Source: SZUA-592 sp041556555 (GTDB taxonomy: Bacteria; Pseudomonadota; Gammaproteobacteria; Eutrophobiales; Eutrophobiaceae). From it: 24,798 nt of DNA. The position numbers and the translations under genes are program-made. Position 1 is the stretch's first letter. Every line of letters begins with the position of its first letter. The stretch spans positions 1 to 24,798 of the forward strand of contig JBFFIE010000030.1 in NCBI GenBank assembly GCA_041556555.1, in the 5' to 3' direction. Below are positions 23,477-24,798 of the stretch, in pieces. Below the pieces are notes generated by a model. It ran no database searches, was not told the DNA's origin, and saw only the letters and a program-made list of their open reading frames with translations.

Positions 23477-24118
23477 TTATCTTCTGCGCCCCTTCCTGTC
23501 TTTCTTGCTCCGGGCCTCTTCCTCAAACTCTTCTTCATCCAAGGCGCGATATGTTTTTGCCGTTGCCTGCATCTGCAATGTTTGTGATTCTTCCTTGGTT
23601 TTTTTCCTGCTAATTGAAATATCATGCGTGGTTACAATCCGGGGCAATGCCGCAACTCCGCTGATAAATTCTCCAAGTTGATGGTAATCACCAATCACAC
23701 TGATCTTGATTGGTAGTTCTGCATAAAACTCTGCTGGTTGCTCTTTTTCAGGTTTGAATAATTCAAATTCCAGTCCGGCAGCAAGCCCGGTCTGTGAGAT
23801 GTCCACCAACAAGGCTGCGACTTCTGTCTTGTTCGGCAACTGTTTTAACATGTCACCGAACGACTGCTTTATTTCCTCCAACTGGACTTTCAAGGCCTCA
23901 AGATTAGCGGCTTTTTTCTGTTTTCTCTCAAGACTGTCCATCAATTCAACCTCTTTCCTTTCAGCTGCCGCAAGCTCTTCGCGTTGTTCCTTGACATCAA
24001 ACCAATAACCGGCGCCAACTATTGCCACTATCACCAGAGACGCTGCAACAGCCTTGATCGAAAAAGGCCAGTCGCCGATATTCTCAAAATCAAGATTTTG
24101 CAGATCATCAAATGTCAT
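23477..24118 (-). CDS. pilO: Type IV pilus assembly protein PilO
   Basis: PilO pairs with PilN to form the periplasmic part of the pilus alignment complex. The 213 residues comprise a short cytoplasmic start with LDFENIGDWP (9-18), one membrane helix (about 21-40), a coiled coil (about 42-95) and a ferredoxin-like periplasmic domain (about 100-190). The C-terminal tail is rich in charged residues (EEEFEEEARSKKDRKGRRR). The ATG overlaps the pilN stop by four bases, with GAGGA upstream. The gene order N-O-P fixes its identity, as PilO sequences diverge. Confidence 0.94.
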   Translation of the reverse strand: MTFDDLQNLDFENIGDWPFSIKAVAASLVIVAIVGAGYWFDVKEQREELAAAERKEVELMDSLERKQKKAANLEALKVQLEEIKQSFGDMLKQLPNKTEVAALLVDISQTGLAAGLEFELFKPEKEQPAEFYAELPIKISVIGDYHQLGEFISGVAALPRIVTTHDISISRKKTKEESQTLQMQATAKTYRALDEEEFEEEARSKKDRKGRRR

Positions 24119-24684
24119 GTCTGATCCTCTTCCGCTGAAGCTGAAGGAATGACCTGGCTAAAGCGCAAGGTGAAATTACTGATCCTTGTTCCTTCTTCAT
24201 CCTTTGCCTGGACTATGTCGAGTTCGGGATCTTTCAACCAATCATTACTATCAAGATTTCTCATGAATGAGGACACTCTGGCATTTGACTGTGCAACACC
24301 TTCAATTGTTATCTTCGTGTCTTTCTGGGTGACATTATTAACACTCACACCTTCGGGTAGACTGCGAACCAGTTCATCAAACAGGCGTACAATTAATGGC
24401 CGATTACCTTGTAACAATTCAATGGCACGCATCCTGGCCAATAACCTGGCTTTCTCTTTCTCGAGTCTTCTGATCTCTTCAATTTTTTTATCCAGGTTTT
24501 CTATTTGGTGACTGATGTATTGATTACGGTTCTCCTGAAACGAAATCAATAGATTGTGATAGAAATGGATTGCGCCCCATAACATTACCCCAACAACTGC
24601 ACAGAGCCCCAGGATAATAAAAAACTCCGTTTGCTGTTCCTTGCGTCTGTCTTCACGCCAGGGTAACAGATTAATCTTTGCCAT
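24115..24684 (-). CDS. pilN: Type IV pilus assembly protein PilN
   Basis: PilN is a bitopic inner-membrane protein that recruits cytoplasmic PilM through its N-terminus and pairs with PilO in the periplasm. The PilM-binding motif INLLPWRE is at 4-11, followed by one membrane helix (about 22-45), a coiled coil (about 50-92) and a periplasmic domain. Length is 189 residues, as expected. The ATG at 24684 overlaps the pilM stop by one base and has AAGGAG nine bases upstream, within the pilM coding end. Confidence 0.96.
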   Translation of the reverse strand: MAKINLLPWREDRRKEQQTEFFIILGLCAVVGVMLWGAIHFYHNLLISFQENRNQYISHQIENLDKKIEEIRRLEKEKARLLARMRAIELLQGNRPLIVRLFDELVRSLPEGVSVNNVTQKDTKITIEGVAQSNARVSSFMRNLDSNDWLKDPELDIVQAKDEEGTRISNFTLRFSQVIPSASAEEDQT

Positions 24685-24798
24685 CAGTCAAAACTCCTTA
24701 GTGCCAGACCACATGCAACCATCAGTGCAGGTGAATCCTTATGTAACGCCTGGGTTGGCACCCTGGAAGATATGGACATATTCTCAAATGGATTGGCA
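24684..24798 (-). CDS. pilM: Type IV pilus assembly protein PilM (partial, C-terminal end)
   Basis: The last 37 codons of pilM enter from the right edge. They read ANPFENMSIS, then SRVPTQALHK, then DSPALMVACGLALRSFD and stop. The ending 'ALMVACGLALRSFD' is a hallmark of PilM, an actin-like cytoplasmic ATPase that binds PilN. The stop TGA at 24684-24686 overlaps the pilN start (TGATG). Confidence 0.93.
   Translation of the reverse strand, partial: ANPFENMSISSRVPTQALHKDSPALMVACGLALRSFD

Overview
The window reads as chromosomal DNA of a Gram-negative proteobacterium, most likely a gammaproteobacterium. It encodes lipoproteins, apolipoprotein N-acyltransferase and type IVa pilus assembly proteins. 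The block miaB-phoH(ybeZ)-ybeY-corC(ybeX)-lnt has the same order as in Escherichia coli. The run pilMNOPQ-aroK-aroB-dgt-gltB-gltD-hemE is, as far as I recall, also seen in betaproteobacteria, so a deep-branching gammaproteobacterium is plausible. I cannot assign a genus. Coding density is very high, and no stretch over 300 bases lacks a gene. I saw no rRNA, tRNA, CRISPR array, IS element or phage gene.

Layout. (1) Positions 1-1780, minus strand: a lipoprotein of unknown function (272-1780), followed 15 bases later by the start of an ABC permease resembling the tungstate permease TupB, which leaves the window at base 1. (2) 1781-1928: a divergent intergenic region containing an imperfect palindrome. 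(3) 1929-7173, plus strand: miaB, phoH, ybeY, corC and lnt, tightly packed or overlapping. They cover tRNA modification, RNA processing and ribosome maturation, ion homeostasis and lipoprotein acylation. (4) 17639 down to 7155, minus strand: gltB, gltD, hemE, a DUF368 membrane protein (polyprenyl-phosphate translocase family) and a CPA1 cation/proton antiporter fused to a cyclic-nucleotide-binding domain. This block converges on lnt with a 19-base overlap of the coding ends. A near-consensus sigma-70 promoter precedes gltB. (5) 20564 down to 17810, minus strand: aroK-aroB-dgt with overlapping stops and starts. (6) The window end down to 20700, minus strand: the tail of pilM, then pilN, pilO, pilP and pilQ, closed by a strong intrinsic terminator.

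How the genes work together. The pil genes build the inner-membrane alignment complex (PilMNOP) and the outer-membrane secretin (PilQ) of the type IVa pilus. AroK and AroB supply the shikimate pathway, Dgt trims dNTP pools, GltBD makes glutamate from glutamine and 2-oxoglutarate, and HemE acts in haem synthesis, which in these bacteria starts from glutamate. Lnt and the DUF368 protein both serve the cell envelope.

Most of the window is conserved housekeeping DNA. The least explained parts are the 502-residue lipoprotein with its HNCGCYH motif beside the TupB-like permease, the two mutually exclusive RNA hairpins between gltD and hemE, the antiporter with a nucleotide-sensor domain, and two perfect inverted repeats that span stop codons (gltB and dgt). 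I did not find a convincing wholly new multi-gene system.
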